A stretch of 64,000 bases of DNA. Origin: JBBQVS01 sp964250765 (GTDB lineage Bacteria > Chloroflexota > Ktedonobacteria > Ktedonobacterales > Ktedonobacteraceae). The DNA lies in contig CAXUHF010000011.1 of NCBI GenBank assembly GCA_964250765.1, positions 1 to 64,000 on the forward strand, read 5' to 3'. Below the pieces are notes generated by a model, which was not told where the DNA came from, did no database searches, and saw only the letters and a list, made by a program, of their open reading frames with translations. A program made the translations under genes and the position numbers. This document shows, one piece after another, positions 24,913 to 34,236 of the stretch. Numbering within the stretch: the stretch's first letter is position 1; each line of letters begins with the position of its first letter.

Positions 24913-25248
24913 TTAAGCATTACTTCGTGAATATTCGGCTGGCGCAAAGAAGACAAGCACAGTCAGGTCTTCGGTAATGCTATGAAAGCGATGGTCAACA
25001 TTTGCGTCAACGAAAACAATTGAGCCTGCCTTTACGGGTGTATGCTCTGTAGCAACCTGTATCTGTGCCTGCCCCTGCACGACGTAATAGATTTCATCCT
25101 CTGTATGTGGTTCCTGTGGGTCAGTTGCTCCTGCGGCTAGCTGGTAGATGCCAGCACTGATCGTTGGTACGCGTAGAAACTCGGAATAAAGTTCGCCTGT
25201 TTGCTCTCGTGCTGCTATGACATCTGAAACTGTAAATGCGTTCATCAT
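24913..25248 (-). CDS. Cupin-domain protein
   Basis: 111 aa, a single beta-barrel. Metal-ligand motifs: EPHTEDEIYYVVQGQAQI (about residues 46-63, His and Glu) and VDANVDHRFHSI (about 81-92). It probably binds a metal and acts as a small dioxygenase, isomerase or sensor. AAGGAAAGG lies upstream. It is a single gene next to a repeat. Confidence 0.85.
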   Translation of the reverse strand: MMNAFTVSDVIAAREQTGELYSEFLRVPTISAGIYQLAAGATDPQEPHTEDEIYYVVQGQAQIQVATEHTPVKAGSIVFVDANVDHRFHSITEDLTVLVFFAPAEYSRSNA

Positions 25249-25355
25249 AACCTTTCCTTCTTATTCTTGTATGTATTGAGTATGTTAGAAGCAAAGCATT
25301 TGTACAAGTGCCAATTAATACAAAAAGATAAGCCAATATTACTTTTAAGTTCCTC

Positions 25356-25814
25356 CTACCACTTTAAGCGTAGATCATACAGTGGTAGATGTGTTTTCAT
25401 CGCAATGATTGCAAGCACTGCTTGCATCTGCTTATCATACTCTTTAAGTGGTATTGTTGGTACTACAGCATTATACCAAGTATTTCGTACAGGATAGGAC
25501 CATTGAATAACTCCTTTTGGACCTGCAACTTCGTATGAACGTATATAGTTTACATTGGTACCCCACAGCGTGAAAAACTGTATCTCATCCCAGCGCAAAT
25601 AAGTTATCTGCCCTAACAGAAACCCCTGTATACCTTCTTCGGTAATCTCAATATGTTGATTCATATTCTTTACTAAGAGCAAGCATGCTACACAGAGTAC
25701 CACTACTAGCGAGAGCAGTACGGCACCATCAGTACAAAGGAGAGCACGCGTATAGTTTGCGGTGAAAAAATTGGTTGAAAGAAGGAAGAGGATAGAAAGG
25801 AAGAAGAGCAGCAT
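25356..25814 (-). CDS. PH-like membrane protein, short paralog
   Basis: 152 aa. Two N-terminal hydrophobic segments are followed by a soluble domain (about residues 53-152) with ITEEGIQGFLLGQITYLRWDEI and the C-terminus KTHLPLYDLRLKW. That soluble half aligns closely with the C-terminal half of the next gene (25881-26765). It therefore looks like a shortened tandem duplicate lacking the N-terminal half. The function of this family is unknown. Confidence 0.7.
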   Translation of the reverse strand: MLLFFLSILFLLSTNFFTANYTRALLCTDGAVLLSLVVVLCVACLLLVKNMNQHIEITEEGIQGFLLGQITYLRWDEIQFFTLWGTNVNYIRSYEVAGPKGVIQWSYPVRNTWYNAVVPTIPLKEYDKQMQAVLAIIAMKTHLPLYDLRLKW

Positions 25815-25880
25815 TTATAAAAAAAGAGTAGGGTACCTATAAAGTTTTTATCTACAAACATCAAATGTTACAAAATTAGT

Positions 25881-26765
25881 CTAATATTGTTTTGGAGCAC
25901 CGCCCCACCATTTCAGTCGCAGGTCGTAAAGCGGTAACTGCGTTTTTGTTGCAATTAACGCGAGTACGGCTTGCATCTGCTTGTCGTATTCCTCAAATGG
26001 TTGTGTTGGTACCAAAGGATTGTACCAACGTTTCTTTATCGGTATCGTCCAGCGTACCATGCTAGTCGTACCAGCTATCTCATAGGCACGCATAGATTTC
26101 GACTTGCCACCCCACAGAGCAAAAAGCTTGATCTCGTCCCAACGTATGCTACTCTCCTGTCCTAAAAAACGACCTTGTATGCCATCTTCACTCACTTGAA
26201 TGTACTGACGCAGCCTACGTGCAGAAATGAGAAGTGTCACACTCATTATAATCAAAGAAAAAAGAGTAGCACCTCCAACAATAGCAAGAAGGAGACCAGC
26301 GTGCATACCAGAGAAAAGGGGAATTTCACGAAGCAGGAAGTAATATAATATCAGAAAAGCAATAACAAGTCCTAGACAGAAAGGAAGTAACAGGAAACTT
26401 ACAAGAAAACGCCAATTAGCGCGCACTGCCAATGTAACAGGCAATGTAAGTGTGAGAGTGTTTGTGATGGGTTGCTCCTCTGCAATTTTACCTGAACCGT
26501 CACCTTGAATAGCCGTAGTACGCTGTTGCTCCGCTTTTCTATAAACGCGTCGTGTAAAGATAATTGAAGCAAGTGAGAGCAAGGCACTAAAGAGTATAAG
26601 ACCCAGCTCTATAACATAGTAACTCGTGGGCAAGGCGTCTTTACTTGGTCCAAAACGATTACTGATAAAAATGAGTGTGAAGCCGATCAAAGCAACAGCG
26701 AGAAAGACTCCTATTAATTTAGTTGATCTATTCAGCCGTTTTACTGTAGGATCAGTATTTTTCAT
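25881..26765 (-). CDS. PH-like membrane protein, full-length paralog
   Basis: 294 aa. Four hydrophobic segments (about 20-40, 52-75, 122-148, 158-182) are followed by a cytoplasmic PH-like domain with VSEDGIQGRFLGQESSIRW and KTQLPLYDLRLKW. I set ATG 26765 with AGGGA nine bases upstream; the ORF extends 41 residues further but without support. Function is unknown. The short paralog at 25356-25814 duplicates its C-terminal half. Confidence 0.75.
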   Translation of the reverse strand: MKNTDPTVKRLNRSTKLIGVFLAVALIGFTLIFISNRFGPSKDALPTSYYVIELGLILFSALLSLASIIFTRRVYRKAEQQRTTAIQGDGSGKIAEEQPITNTLTLTLPVTLAVRANWRFLVSFLLLPFCLGLVIAFLILYYFLLREIPLFSGMHAGLLLAIVGGATLFSLIIMSVTLLISARRLRQYIQVSEDGIQGRFLGQESSIRWDEIKLFALWGGKSKSMRAYEIAGTTSMVRWTIPIKKRWYNPLVPTQPFEEYDKQMQAVLALIATKTQLPLYDLRLKWWGGAPKQY

Positions 26766-26896
26766 GAAGTGTTTCCCTATATTTTCATGTGAAATGTATA
26801 GCAAGCGTTCAGTATAAAAGAAACGTACAATAAATTTTCTGTAGAAACAAGAATATAAGAGTTCAGAACATAGATACGAACGTATCATGTTATGAT

Positions 26897-28012
26897 CTAT
26901 TCTTTGTCACCTTCTAATAATTGTATATTCCCAAGCACATCAATATATTTTGCAAATGGTGCATAAGGGCCAATGAAAGGAATCTCTTTGCTCAATGTTT
27001 GCAGATGTACTGAGGTAAAACCTTGTTTTGAGAGTGTTTGCAGCCATGCTTTCGCTTTTTGCACACGACTCCTATCATCATCGCTGAGGGGTTGATGAAG
27101 CAAGCCACGCCCATAGTTATAACGTCGTAGTAAATCAGGATCACGCATATAGGCTCGTAACAGTGGTACTATAATGCGCTGTACCGTGTCTACCTCAATG
27201 CGCTGACGTAAGTATGCGACAAGCAGAGCTTCATCGAGCGTTGAGGATGCATGTAGTGCACGTCGTAGTTGTGCTTGTTGCTCTAACGAGGCACGTAGGG
27301 AATGGACAAAATAGCCTTGAGCGTCTAAATAAATATCTTGTAGAGAGCCAGAAAGTGTTGCACCATAGCCATGTCTGCCAACCCATCCTTCAATCGTAGG
27401 ATGTTGTGCCGTATCGTGTTCCCACTCTTGTGCCAGTGTGCGTGTAATGGGCCAGCGCAACCATGTGCGAGGAGGCATGCTTTGTGGATCAAGGAAAAGC
27501 ACTTCACGCGCTGAGGCAATAACCGCTTCGATAAATGCCTCTTGTTTCTCCCGTCGATTGACTCCGATAATCCATATGTCGAGAATACTCGCTTTACGAT
27601 ACGCAGTATGGCGGTGTGTCCACTCACTAACATCAAGCGGAGCACATTGAAACTCAACCGCCCAACGTCTGCCGTCGGGGTGTTCAACAAAGATGTCTGC
27701 AATGCGATTGGGGTCAGGAAGTCGCACTTCTAATCGCACGTTTGCCTGCGGAAACTGCTTTTGTAACCATTGTGATAGGACAACTTTGCCTTGTGCGTGG
27801 CGTACTGACTCTGACTCGGTACTCCATGCACACTCGCCACGTTGATGTGCAAAGTGTAACTGCATATGCTTGTCTGGACCACCGCGCACATGCACAATGC
27901 CACGACAATTAGGACAATGCAGCACACGCTCATGCGACCATTGTTGCAATTGTGCTAATGGCGTTTCTTCCGCTACTACTGGCCGTCCATCGGGACCATA
28001 GGCAACAAGCAT
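26897..28012 (-). CDS. CoiA-like competence / nuclease protein
   Basis: 371 aa. An N-terminal zinc-ribbon-like HCPNCRG pair is followed by HFAH and a PD-(D/E)XK-like core: ESVRHAQGKVVLSQWL, RIADIFVE and RRWAVEFQCAPL (Asp, then Glu-x-Gln), about residues 75-140. This is the CoiA family, needed for processing incoming DNA in competent bacteria. The C-terminal half is family-specific. GAGGAG lies seven bases before ATG 28012. It is divergent from the BRO-N gene. Confidence 0.8.
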   Translation of the reverse strand: MLVAYGPDGRPVVAEETPLAQLQQWSHERVLHCPNCRGIVHVRGGPDKHMQLHFAHQRGECAWSTESESVRHAQGKVVLSQWLQKQFPQANVRLEVRLPDPNRIADIFVEHPDGRRWAVEFQCAPLDVSEWTHRHTAYRKASILDIWIIGVNRREKQEAFIEAVIASAREVLFLDPQSMPPRTWLRWPITRTLAQEWEHDTAQHPTIEGWVGRHGYGATLSGSLQDIYLDAQGYFVHSLRASLEQQAQLRRALHASSTLDEALLVAYLRQRIEVDTVQRIIVPLLRAYMRDPDLLRRYNYGRGLLHQPLSDDDRSRVQKAKAWLQTLSKQGFTSVHLQTLSKEIPFIGPYAPFAKYIDVLGNIQLLEGDKE

Positions 28013-28191
28013 GTAGTGCTCCTCATAAGAAACTCGCCCGTTTCTTATGAAAAGTATACCATGAGCTTTCATGTGTTATTAGTAAAGAGGGTTAGTATAG
28101 AGAAAAGAGTAAATTACGTTTAATGATCAGTGTTCTGAATGAGAAATTTCATATTTTGTGGTAAAATAGCCTCAGCTGAGGAGCGTGATAC

Positions 28192-28220
28192 AATAACTCT
28201 GTCATTTTGACAGAGTTATT
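28192..28220. promoter_or_regulatory. 13-bp inverted repeat before BRO-N gene
   Basis: AATAACTCTGTCA (28192-28204), a TTT loop and its perfect complement (28208-28220) lie 19 bases before the ATG at 28240, a place fit for an operator or leader hairpin. 28013-28191 otherwise shows only the divergent promoters. Confidence 0.5.
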
Positions 28221-28239
28221 CCCGTAGAAAGGGTTGAAC

Positions 28240-29127
28240 ATGTTAGAAGAGAACAGAGATATTTTACCAGTAGCACGTAGGTCAAAATGGGACGCTATTC
28301 ATCAAATATTTTATGAGGGACAGAACTACTATCGTGTTGTTGATGTGATCGACGCGCTTGAAGTTGCCCAGGACCCAGCAAATTATTGGAGTCTGATGAA
28401 GCGTCGTGTCAAGTCAGAGGGCTTTCAACAGACACGCCAAGGCATTATACAATTTGAACTGAAGTCTCCAAAAGATAAGAGGCTCCGAAAACATGACTAT
28501 GCTACACGCGTTGTGGTGTTGCGCTTAGTTCAAAGCATCCCAAGCCCTCATGTTGAGAACCTAAAAATATGGTTGGCTGAAACCGGCGAGTTACGAATAC
28601 AACAGCAAGAGATTGATCGGGTAGAAGCGGAGCTAGAAGCAATCAGAACTGAGTATCGGAGGCATGGTAGAGATGAGAAATGGATAGAAGACCGTATACA
28701 AAATATTGTAGGGAGAAACGCACTCACTGATCAATGGAGAAAGCGAGGCGCGATTGAGCATCTACATTTTGCTCGGCTGACCAGTATTCTTCATAAAGGG
28801 GCATTAGGCGTTACTCCATCTGAGCATAGGCAGATAAAACAGCTTCCAGCTAAGACCAACCCACGAGAGCATATGGATAGGGTTGAACTCGCTCTACTGA
28901 CATTAGCAGAAGCCACAACCACAGCAAAGCATATCGAGAATGACACTCAAGGTGTGCCAGGACTTGAAAAGGATGTGCGGGAAACAGCGAAGACGAGCGA
29001 AACCATACGAGAACTGACAGAAATGAACTTGGGCCGTTCAGTAGTTACCTCTGAGAACTTCTTACCGTCAAAACGTGAGAAGAAGCAACTTCCGCCTACA
29101 ACTCAGAAGGAGTTATTTGGAAAATAG
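28240..29127 (+). CDS. BRO-N / DinD-like protein
   Basis: 295 aa. N-terminal BRO-N-like domain: WDAIHQIFYEGQNYYRVVDVIDAL, NYWSLMKRRV (about 15-60), of the type found in phage antirepressors. It is followed by a helical charged middle (coiled-coil-like, about 118-155) and a C-terminal part RGAIEHLHFARLTSILHKGA. This layout matches DNA-damage-inducible D-like proteins. GAAAGGG lies before the ATG; an in-frame TTG at 28234 is not needed. The role is probably regulatory and may be phage-derived. Confidence 0.75.
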   Translation: MLEENRDILPVARRSKWDAIHQIFYEGQNYYRVVDVIDALEVAQDPANYWSLMKRRVKSEGFQQTRQGIIQFELKSPKDKRLRKHDYATRVVVLRLVQSIPSPHVENLKIWLAETGELRIQQQEIDRVEAELEAIRTEYRRHGRDEKWIEDRIQNIVGRNALTDQWRKRGAIEHLHFARLTSILHKGALGVTPSEHRQIKQLPAKTNPREHMDRVELALLTLAEATTTAKHIENDTQGVPGLEKDVRETAKTSETIRELTEMNLGRSVVTSENFLPSKREKKQLPPTTQKELFGK

Positions 29128-29221
29128 GAATTATGCGCGGCCTTTATTCTTTACGCTCTCGTTCGGTGTATTAGCCAGGATGAGAGCGTAGAGAATAAAG
29201 GCCGCGCATAATTCCTATTTT
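29121..29221. terminator. 40-bp bidirectional hairpin
   Basis: Arms about 29121-29160 and 29182-29221 pair with a single wobble. An A-run at 29121 and T-run at 29217-29222 give T-tracts on both strands, so it should terminate both the BRO-N gene and the convergent MFS gene. Confidence 0.75.
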
Positions 29222-29243
29222 TTGTTAGAACCATAGCTGATCC

Positions 29244-30425
29244 CTATAAACCAATTAGAAGCAACAATATTAGTGCAGGAGCCAATCCTAAAAAGCCAAG
29301 TCCTGCTAGAAGCCCATAACGGTCTGCTATGATGCTGACAATGCCAGGAATAGCAACATCGACGGCGACGAGCAAACTCATCACTGTGCGTACAATGCTG
29401 GCATGTCCTGGCATTCTGGCATAGGCTTCCCCGTTTGCCACTGGATACCAACCCGACGCGCCTAGTCCGATTACAAAAAGTGCAAGTGTAACAACCCACA
29501 CTATATGAATGGTGAGAAGGCATATCATTCCAACAAGAACTAAAAGTGAGAGCCAACGTAACAGTTTGTGTGGAGTGCTCCGCTTCAAAAGGAAACGATC
29601 AAGAATAAAGAGACCGAGTAATGCGCCAAAGGTATGAATAGCAACGATTAGTCCAATCGTTACTTGACTGACATGTAGCACGTCGCGTAAGTAGAGTGCC
29701 GTAAAGCCAAGAAACACTTCATCAACCATCGTGGGAATAGCAGCAAGTACTACCCAACGAAGCAGAACTGTATCGCGTAGGGCTGCTCGTACTCTTTCTA
29801 AAAGCGTCATGAACGAGGTAGGCTCGTCATCTGGCTCAGCGTTTGAACGTGGAAAACGCTGTGTGCCAATAATTATTGCGAGCACGAACCAGATACTAGC
29901 TGCCAGCCAGCATAAGCCTGTCCATCCCACTCGGAAACTTACGAGTGCAGTAACGAGTAATGGACCCAGAAAATCACCGATGCTACTCAAAAGCTCATAA
30001 CGTGTCATCACTTGTGTTTCTTGCGTCGGATTAAGTTCAATCAGAGTTGCTTGTGAAATTCCCACTGCCATTTCATCTGCTGGAAACAGTACACCGAATG
30101 CTAGTAGTAGCACGACGAAAGAATGTGTGTTAGCTCTTAGGATGAAGCTCAGTGTGAGTATCAGCAGTCCACCTAAAATCCAGAACTTTTTGTAGCCCCG
30201 ATCAGTAAGCAAGTTAAGTAGTGGATCAAGAAGTATACTAGTAAGTGATTGCACCACAAAAAGCAAGCCTATTTGTGTATAACTCAGCCCTAACTGATCG
30301 CGTAGGAGTGGCAAGCCAACGATTGTAAAACCTGTGATAATTTCGTCAAACATACCCATACTAAGCAATGTTATGCGCAAGAGTGATAGTTGTTTGAGTC
30401 GTGAAAAACGTGTTCGTTTGTGCAT
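29244..30425 (-). CDS. MFS transporter
   Basis: 393 aa, twelve hydrophobic segments. Motif A-like LLNLLTDRGYKK (about residue 67) follows TM2. A second, shorter loop after TM6 holds charged residues (about 185-200). Fits the fosmidomycin-resistance-like/general efflux MFS. AAGGACA lies about 10 bases before ATG 30425; the longer ORF upstream is not supported. Substrate unknown. Confidence 0.85.
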   Translation of the reverse strand: MHKRTRFSRLKQLSLLRITLLSMGMFDEIITGFTIVGLPLLRDQLGLSYTQIGLLFVVQSLTSILLDPLLNLLTDRGYKKFWILGGLLILTLSFILRANTHSFVVLLLAFGVLFPADEMAVGISQATLIELNPTQETQVMTRYELLSSIGDFLGPLLVTALVSFRVGWTGLCWLAASIWFVLAIIIGTQRFPRSNAEPDDEPTSFMTLLERVRAALRDTVLLRWVVLAAIPTMVDEVFLGFTALYLRDVLHVSQVTIGLIVAIHTFGALLGLFILDRFLLKRSTPHKLLRWLSLLVLVGMICLLTIHIVWVVTLALFVIGLGASGWYPVANGEAYARMPGHASIVRTVMSLLVAVDVAIPGIVSIIADRYGLLAGLGFLGLAPALILLLLIGL

Positions 30426-30638
30426 TCTATGTGTCCTTTCTAAAACATGCGAAATGTAGCGATGGAGGGATGTGCATGCTAGCAAAGGAGGCGCACGACT
30501 ATGCTGGACAAGAAAGCGAAATGCTGTCCAGTTGTAGGAGTACCCGCTCTTACACGAGTCGTTTAGGAGATGAAAGAGTTAGCAGGGACTACGAAGGTAC
30601 ATATGTGCAATCTTTCTTGTGTATTGTATAAATCGGTC

Positions 30639-30799
30639 CCAATATGCATCAAGCTAAGAAGTGCTGAGTTTAATATGAGGCAGAAACAGGGCGTCGAGGG
30701 CTTGCCCCTGTCATGCCCACTTTCGGCGTATTTTCCATCCATAACAGTCTCAACAATTCTTAGCTTGATGTGTATTGGACGTGATAAATCGGTCCCTAC
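30639..30799. repeat. Dispersed inverted repeat, composite
   Basis: CCAATATGCATCAAGCTAAG (30639 onward) is mirrored by CTTAGCTTGATGTGTATTGG ending at 30779, after which GTAGGGACCGATTTATCACG is read on the minus strand (30799-30780). The left flank also carries AAATCGGTCCC, but in direct orientation, so the element looks rearranged or nested. The remainder of 30426-30880 holds no convincing gene; ORFs here cross the repeat. Confidence 0.65.
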
Positions 30800-30880
30800 T
30801 AATATACATAAAAAGAGCGCAAATTGCGAACATAGGAAAGAACGTGCTATGCTGTGATGACTATCATCTAGGAGAGTTGT

Positions 30881-32017
30881 ATGCTCAATTTCACTACAAT
30901 TCCTATCGTAGACAATCATTGTCATCCAGTCTTATTGCGACAACAGTTGGATGTTGCAACCTTTCGTGGCTATTTTACTGAGTCGCCTGACGTGACTATC
31001 GCTGAACAGCATGTGCCAAATACCATTTACTATCTGTGGATGCTTCGCCAACTCGCCGCCTTCTATAATTGTGAACGGAGCGAAGACGCTGTGATCGCGG
31101 CACATAATAGTATGAGTGCAGACACACTCATTGAGCACTTGATTACCTCAGCCCATATCGACACGCTTGTCCTTGATCCAGCTTTTCCGCTTCCTGACGT
31201 ATGTTACTCACCACAACAGATGAGTCAGATTGGACACTGCAAGACTGCTATGATGTTTCGTCTCGAAACGCTCATGCAACGCTTGGTAGTTGCATATAGC
31301 GATTTCAACGACGTTGTTAGCCACTTCTCAGCCGAGATAAGTGATATTCGTGCGAAGGGCTATTGTGCATACAAAAGCATCGTTGCCTATCGCACTGGCC
31401 TTCAGATAGCTGAATGGAGCAAAGATGAGGCCGCTCGCTCGTTTCAGCAAGCACGTACCGAGGCTGTAGAAAAACAACAGCAGTTTCGCATTGCCCACAA
31501 ACCATTGATTGACTATTTGCTACATATCGCCTTTGCACAAGCCGCAGCGCAACATGTCCCCATTCAGTTTCATACGGGCTATGGTGACAATGATACGGAT
31601 ATGCGGCTCGGCAATCCACTTCACTTACGCAATGTGCTGGAACGGCGTGACTATCAAACCATGCCGATTGTGCTGCTGCACGAAAGCTACCCGTATACTC
31701 AACTAGGAGCATATCTGGCAGCAGTCTATCCGCATGTCTATTTTGACCTTTCCTATACAATTCCATTTGTCGAAAAGTTAGAGATGCTTGCATTCACACG
31801 ACAAGCTCTGAGTGTTGCACCTGCCAGTAAACTGATGTATAGTTCAGACGGTATTAACATTCCTGAGATGCACTGGGCTGGTGCCATTCGTGGCAGAAGT
31901 GTGCTTGCTCAAGTCCTTCAAGAGATGATCGATGCCGATGAGCTTGACGAGCAACAAGCTTTTTCAATCGCTACACAAATCCTCCATGACAATGCTTACA
32001 AAGTCTATCAACTTTAA
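30881..32017 (+). CDS. Amidohydrolase-family protein
   Basis: 378 aa, TIM-barrel metal-dependent hydrolase (Amidohydro_2 type). DNHCHP (about residue 10, HxH), QFHTGYGDND (about 228), PIVLLHESYPY (about 263) and LMYSSDGIN (about 325, catalytic Asp). Similar to FluG N-terminal-like amidohydrolases, sometimes linked to glutamine-synthetase-like genes, but none is nearby. AGGAGAG lies at the start. The NUDIX gene follows 24 bases later, so the two are likely co-transcribed. Confidence 0.85.
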   Translation: MLNFTTIPIVDNHCHPVLLRQQLDVATFRGYFTESPDVTIAEQHVPNTIYYLWMLRQLAAFYNCERSEDAVIAAHNSMSADTLIEHLITSAHIDTLVLDPAFPLPDVCYSPQQMSQIGHCKTAMMFRLETLMQRLVVAYSDFNDVVSHFSAEISDIRAKGYCAYKSIVAYRTGLQIAEWSKDEAARSFQQARTEAVEKQQQFRIAHKPLIDYLLHIAFAQAAAQHVPIQFHTGYGDNDTDMRLGNPLHLRNVLERRDYQTMPIVLLHESYPYTQLGAYLAAVYPHVYFDLSYTIPFVEKLEMLAFTRQALSVAPASKLMYSSDGINIPEMHWAGAIRGRSVLAQVLQEMIDADELDEQQAFSIATQILHDNAYKVYQL

Positions 32018-32041
32018 TACCGTCATTGAGAGAGGTGTCTA

Positions 32042-32512
32042 ATGGTAGAAGCAGGTGATGCGTCTAGTAGTCCAAGACAATTTCGTATCGCGGTATACGC
32101 ACTGATTTTCAATACAGAACATGAAATTTTACTGGCATTGCGACGTGATATTGATTGGTGGAACCTTCCAGGCGGTGGATTAGAACTAGGGGAAACCGTC
32201 GAAGAGGGTGTCTGTCGTGAGGTACGTGAGGAAACTGGACTTGAGGTTGAGGTAGATCATCTCGTGGGCGTCTATTCAAAGCCGCAAAAGCAAGAGGTTG
32301 TACTGACATTTTTGTGTCGCGTACTCGGTGGCACCCTTACTGCTACCGAAGAGTCGCGTGAGTGTCGCTATTTCTCGCCAGAGGCAATGCCTGTAAACAC
32401 GCTACCGAAGCACAAAGAACGTATCATGGATGTATTACTCAACTCAAATCATGCAGTACTACGTACTCAGAGGAGTTCATCGGAAGAGGATCAGCGTCTT
32501 CCACCAATGTAA
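32042..32512 (+). CDS. NUDIX hydrolase
   Basis: 156 aa. The Nudix box is complete: GGGLELGETVEEGVCREV, then REETGLEV (about residues 42-68), with the Mg-binding REVREE glutamates. It hydrolyses a nucleoside diphosphate linked to another moiety. Substrate unknown. GAGAGG upstream; second gene after the amidohydrolase. Confidence 0.9.
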   Translation: MVEAGDASSSPRQFRIAVYALIFNTEHEILLALRRDIDWWNLPGGGLELGETVEEGVCREVREETGLEVEVDHLVGVYSKPQKQEVVLTFLCRVLGGTLTATEESRECRYFSPEAMPVNTLPKHKERIMDVLLNSNHAVLRTQRSSSEEDQRLPPM

Positions 32513-32569
32513 AGGCATGGTGTATTGTAACATTGTTCAAATACGCACAACTTGTTGAACGTGGGAACC

Positions 32570-32691
32570 AACGGACGCCCACCACCCGCGCCCAAGCCAG
32601 AAAAAAAAAATAGTTNNNNNNNNNNCTACTATACATACTGTGCGTAGCACATAGCAGAATATAGTAGGGTAGCCCCTTGTGGGCGTCCGTT
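32570..32691. repeat. Dispersed inverted repeat with assembly gap
   Basis: The right end TGGGCGTCCGTT and the left end AACGGACGCCC match the copy at 18888-18982. The left arm, however, degenerates into an unrelated C-rich and A-run sequence just before ten N (32616-32625). Read errors at the palindrome are the likely cause. Confidence 0.7.
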
Positions 32692-32771
32692 GTGTAGCCT
32701 ACGCATCATTCTTCGTATTTGAACAGTATTAAGATTTGTCGTGTCTTAGTTTAATAAGGAGAAAGAATAAC

Positions 32772-34163
32772 ATGGCGACAACAACCCACTACGATGCTAT
32801 TATTATTGGTGCTGGACAATCCGGCGGTCCACTTGCGACTGCTTTAGGGCAGTCGGGCAAGAAAACGGCGATCATCGAGCGTGAGCATGTCGGTGGTACA
32901 TGTATCAACGAAGGCTGTACACCTACAAAAACAATGGTTGCCAGTGCCAGAGCAGCGTATGTTGCCAGACGTAGTGCCGACTTTGGCGTACACACTGGAC
33001 CCGTTAGCGTTGATATGACCGTTGTTAGGAAACGCAAACGCGATATCGTAAACAGCTTTCGGAGTGGCAGCCAGAGTCGCCTTGAAAAGTCCGAGAACGT
33101 AGACTTACTCATGGGTGAGGCTGCTTTTATCGCTCCTAAAGCTATAGAAGTGCATCTCAATGATGGAAGCGTGCAGGAACTTACTGGTGATTTGTTCTTT
33201 ATAAACGCGGGAGAGCGTCCATCCGCTCCTCATATCGAAGGTATAGAGAACGTTCCTTACCTCAATTCTACCTCGATTATGGAACTCGATGTTGTGCCTG
33301 AGCACCTGTTAGTAATCGGCGGTGGCTATATCGGGCTAGAATTTGGGCAAATGTTCCGTCGTTTTGGGAGCGAGGTTACAATTGTGCAACGTGGCAAGCA
33401 ATTGTTAGCGCGTGAAGACCCTGATATTGCAGAGGAAGTAGAAAAGATTTTGCGCGAAGATGGCATCGAGGTCTTGCTTGAAACTAATACATCGCATGTG
33501 ACAAAAGACGCGAACGGCACAATTCAATTAGTTGTCAAAACGCCTGATAGAGAGCGAACTCTAAGCGGCTCACATCTGCTCGCAGGAACAGGTAGAACTC
33601 CGAATACTGACAAGTTGAACCTTGATGCAACAGGAGTGCAGATTGACAAAAAAGGCTATATTCCAGTCAATGATACCTTAGAGACGAATGTACCAGGTAT
33701 TTATGCACTTGGTGACATAAAGGGTCCTCCAGCCTTTACGCACATCTCCTATGACGATTTTCGCATTATCCGTACAAACCTGATTGAGCACGGCAAGGCG
33801 AGCATTGCAGACCGTATTGTCCCTTACACCGTGTTCATTGACCCACAGCTTGGGCGCGTTGGACTCAGTGAGACCGAGGCAAAGCAGCAAGGCAAAAACT
33901 TCAAGGTTGCCAAAATGCCTATGAACTATGTCGCACGTGCGCTTGAGGTGGACGAGCCAAGAGGCGTAATGAAAGTTATCGTTGATCCAGACACGAAGCT
34001 CATTCTCGGTTGTGCTATCCTGGGCATGGACGGTGGCGAAGTTATGGCGATGCTCCAAATCGCTATGCTAGGCAAACTTCCCTACAACGTATTGGAAGAG
34101 GGCGTCTTTGCTCATCCAACACTCGCCGAGTCGTTGAATAACTTGTTCGGCACGATTGAGTAG
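32772..34163 (+). CDS. Mercuric-reductase / dihydrolipoamide-dehydrogenase-like flavoprotein
   Basis: 463 aa. FAD motif IIGAGQSGGPLA (about residue 10), active-site disulfide GGTCINEGCTPTK (about 41-53), NAD motif IGGGYIGLEFG (about 172), GIYALGDIKG (about 310) and the C-terminal dimer helix HPTLAESLN. The usual HAHPT is AHPT, with an upstream Phe, so the C-terminal His-Glu pair of lipoamide dehydrogenases is only partly kept. No merT/merR is adjacent, so the substrate is unknown. I set ATG 32772 with AAGGAG upstream. Confidence 0.88.
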   Translation: MATTTHYDAIIIGAGQSGGPLATALGQSGKKTAIIEREHVGGTCINEGCTPTKTMVASARAAYVARRSADFGVHTGPVSVDMTVVRKRKRDIVNSFRSGSQSRLEKSENVDLLMGEAAFIAPKAIEVHLNDGSVQELTGDLFFINAGERPSAPHIEGIENVPYLNSTSIMELDVVPEHLLVIGGGYIGLEFGQMFRRFGSEVTIVQRGKQLLAREDPDIAEEVEKILREDGIEVLLETNTSHVTKDANGTIQLVVKTPDRERTLSGSHLLAGTGRTPNTDKLNLDATGVQIDKKGYIPVNDTLETNVPGIYALGDIKGPPAFTHISYDDFRIIRTNLIEHGKASIADRIVPYTVFIDPQLGRVGLSETEAKQQGKNFKVAKMPMNYVARALEVDEPRGVMKVIVDPDTKLILGCAILGMDGGEVMAMLQIAMLGKLPYNVLEEGVFAHPTLAESLNNLFGTIE

Positions 34164-34171
34164 TGGAACGT

Positions 34172-34200
34172 ATGCCAGCAACTCTCATAGTTGCTGGCAT
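34172..34200 (+). terminator. 12-bp hairpin after flavoprotein gene
   Basis: ATGCCAGCAACT (34172-34183) pairs with AGTTGCTGGCAT (34189-34200); CATCTTTAT follows. It probably ends the flavoprotein transcript. Confidence 0.6.
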
Positions 34201-34236
34201 CATCTTTATACGGTTAAATCGAATTTGATAATGTTA

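Noticed and set aside
30570..30857. 95-codon plus-strand ORF between the MFS and amidohydrolase genes
   Set aside because: It runs through both arms of an inverted repeat, and its residues change with the arms; no ribosome site or domain.
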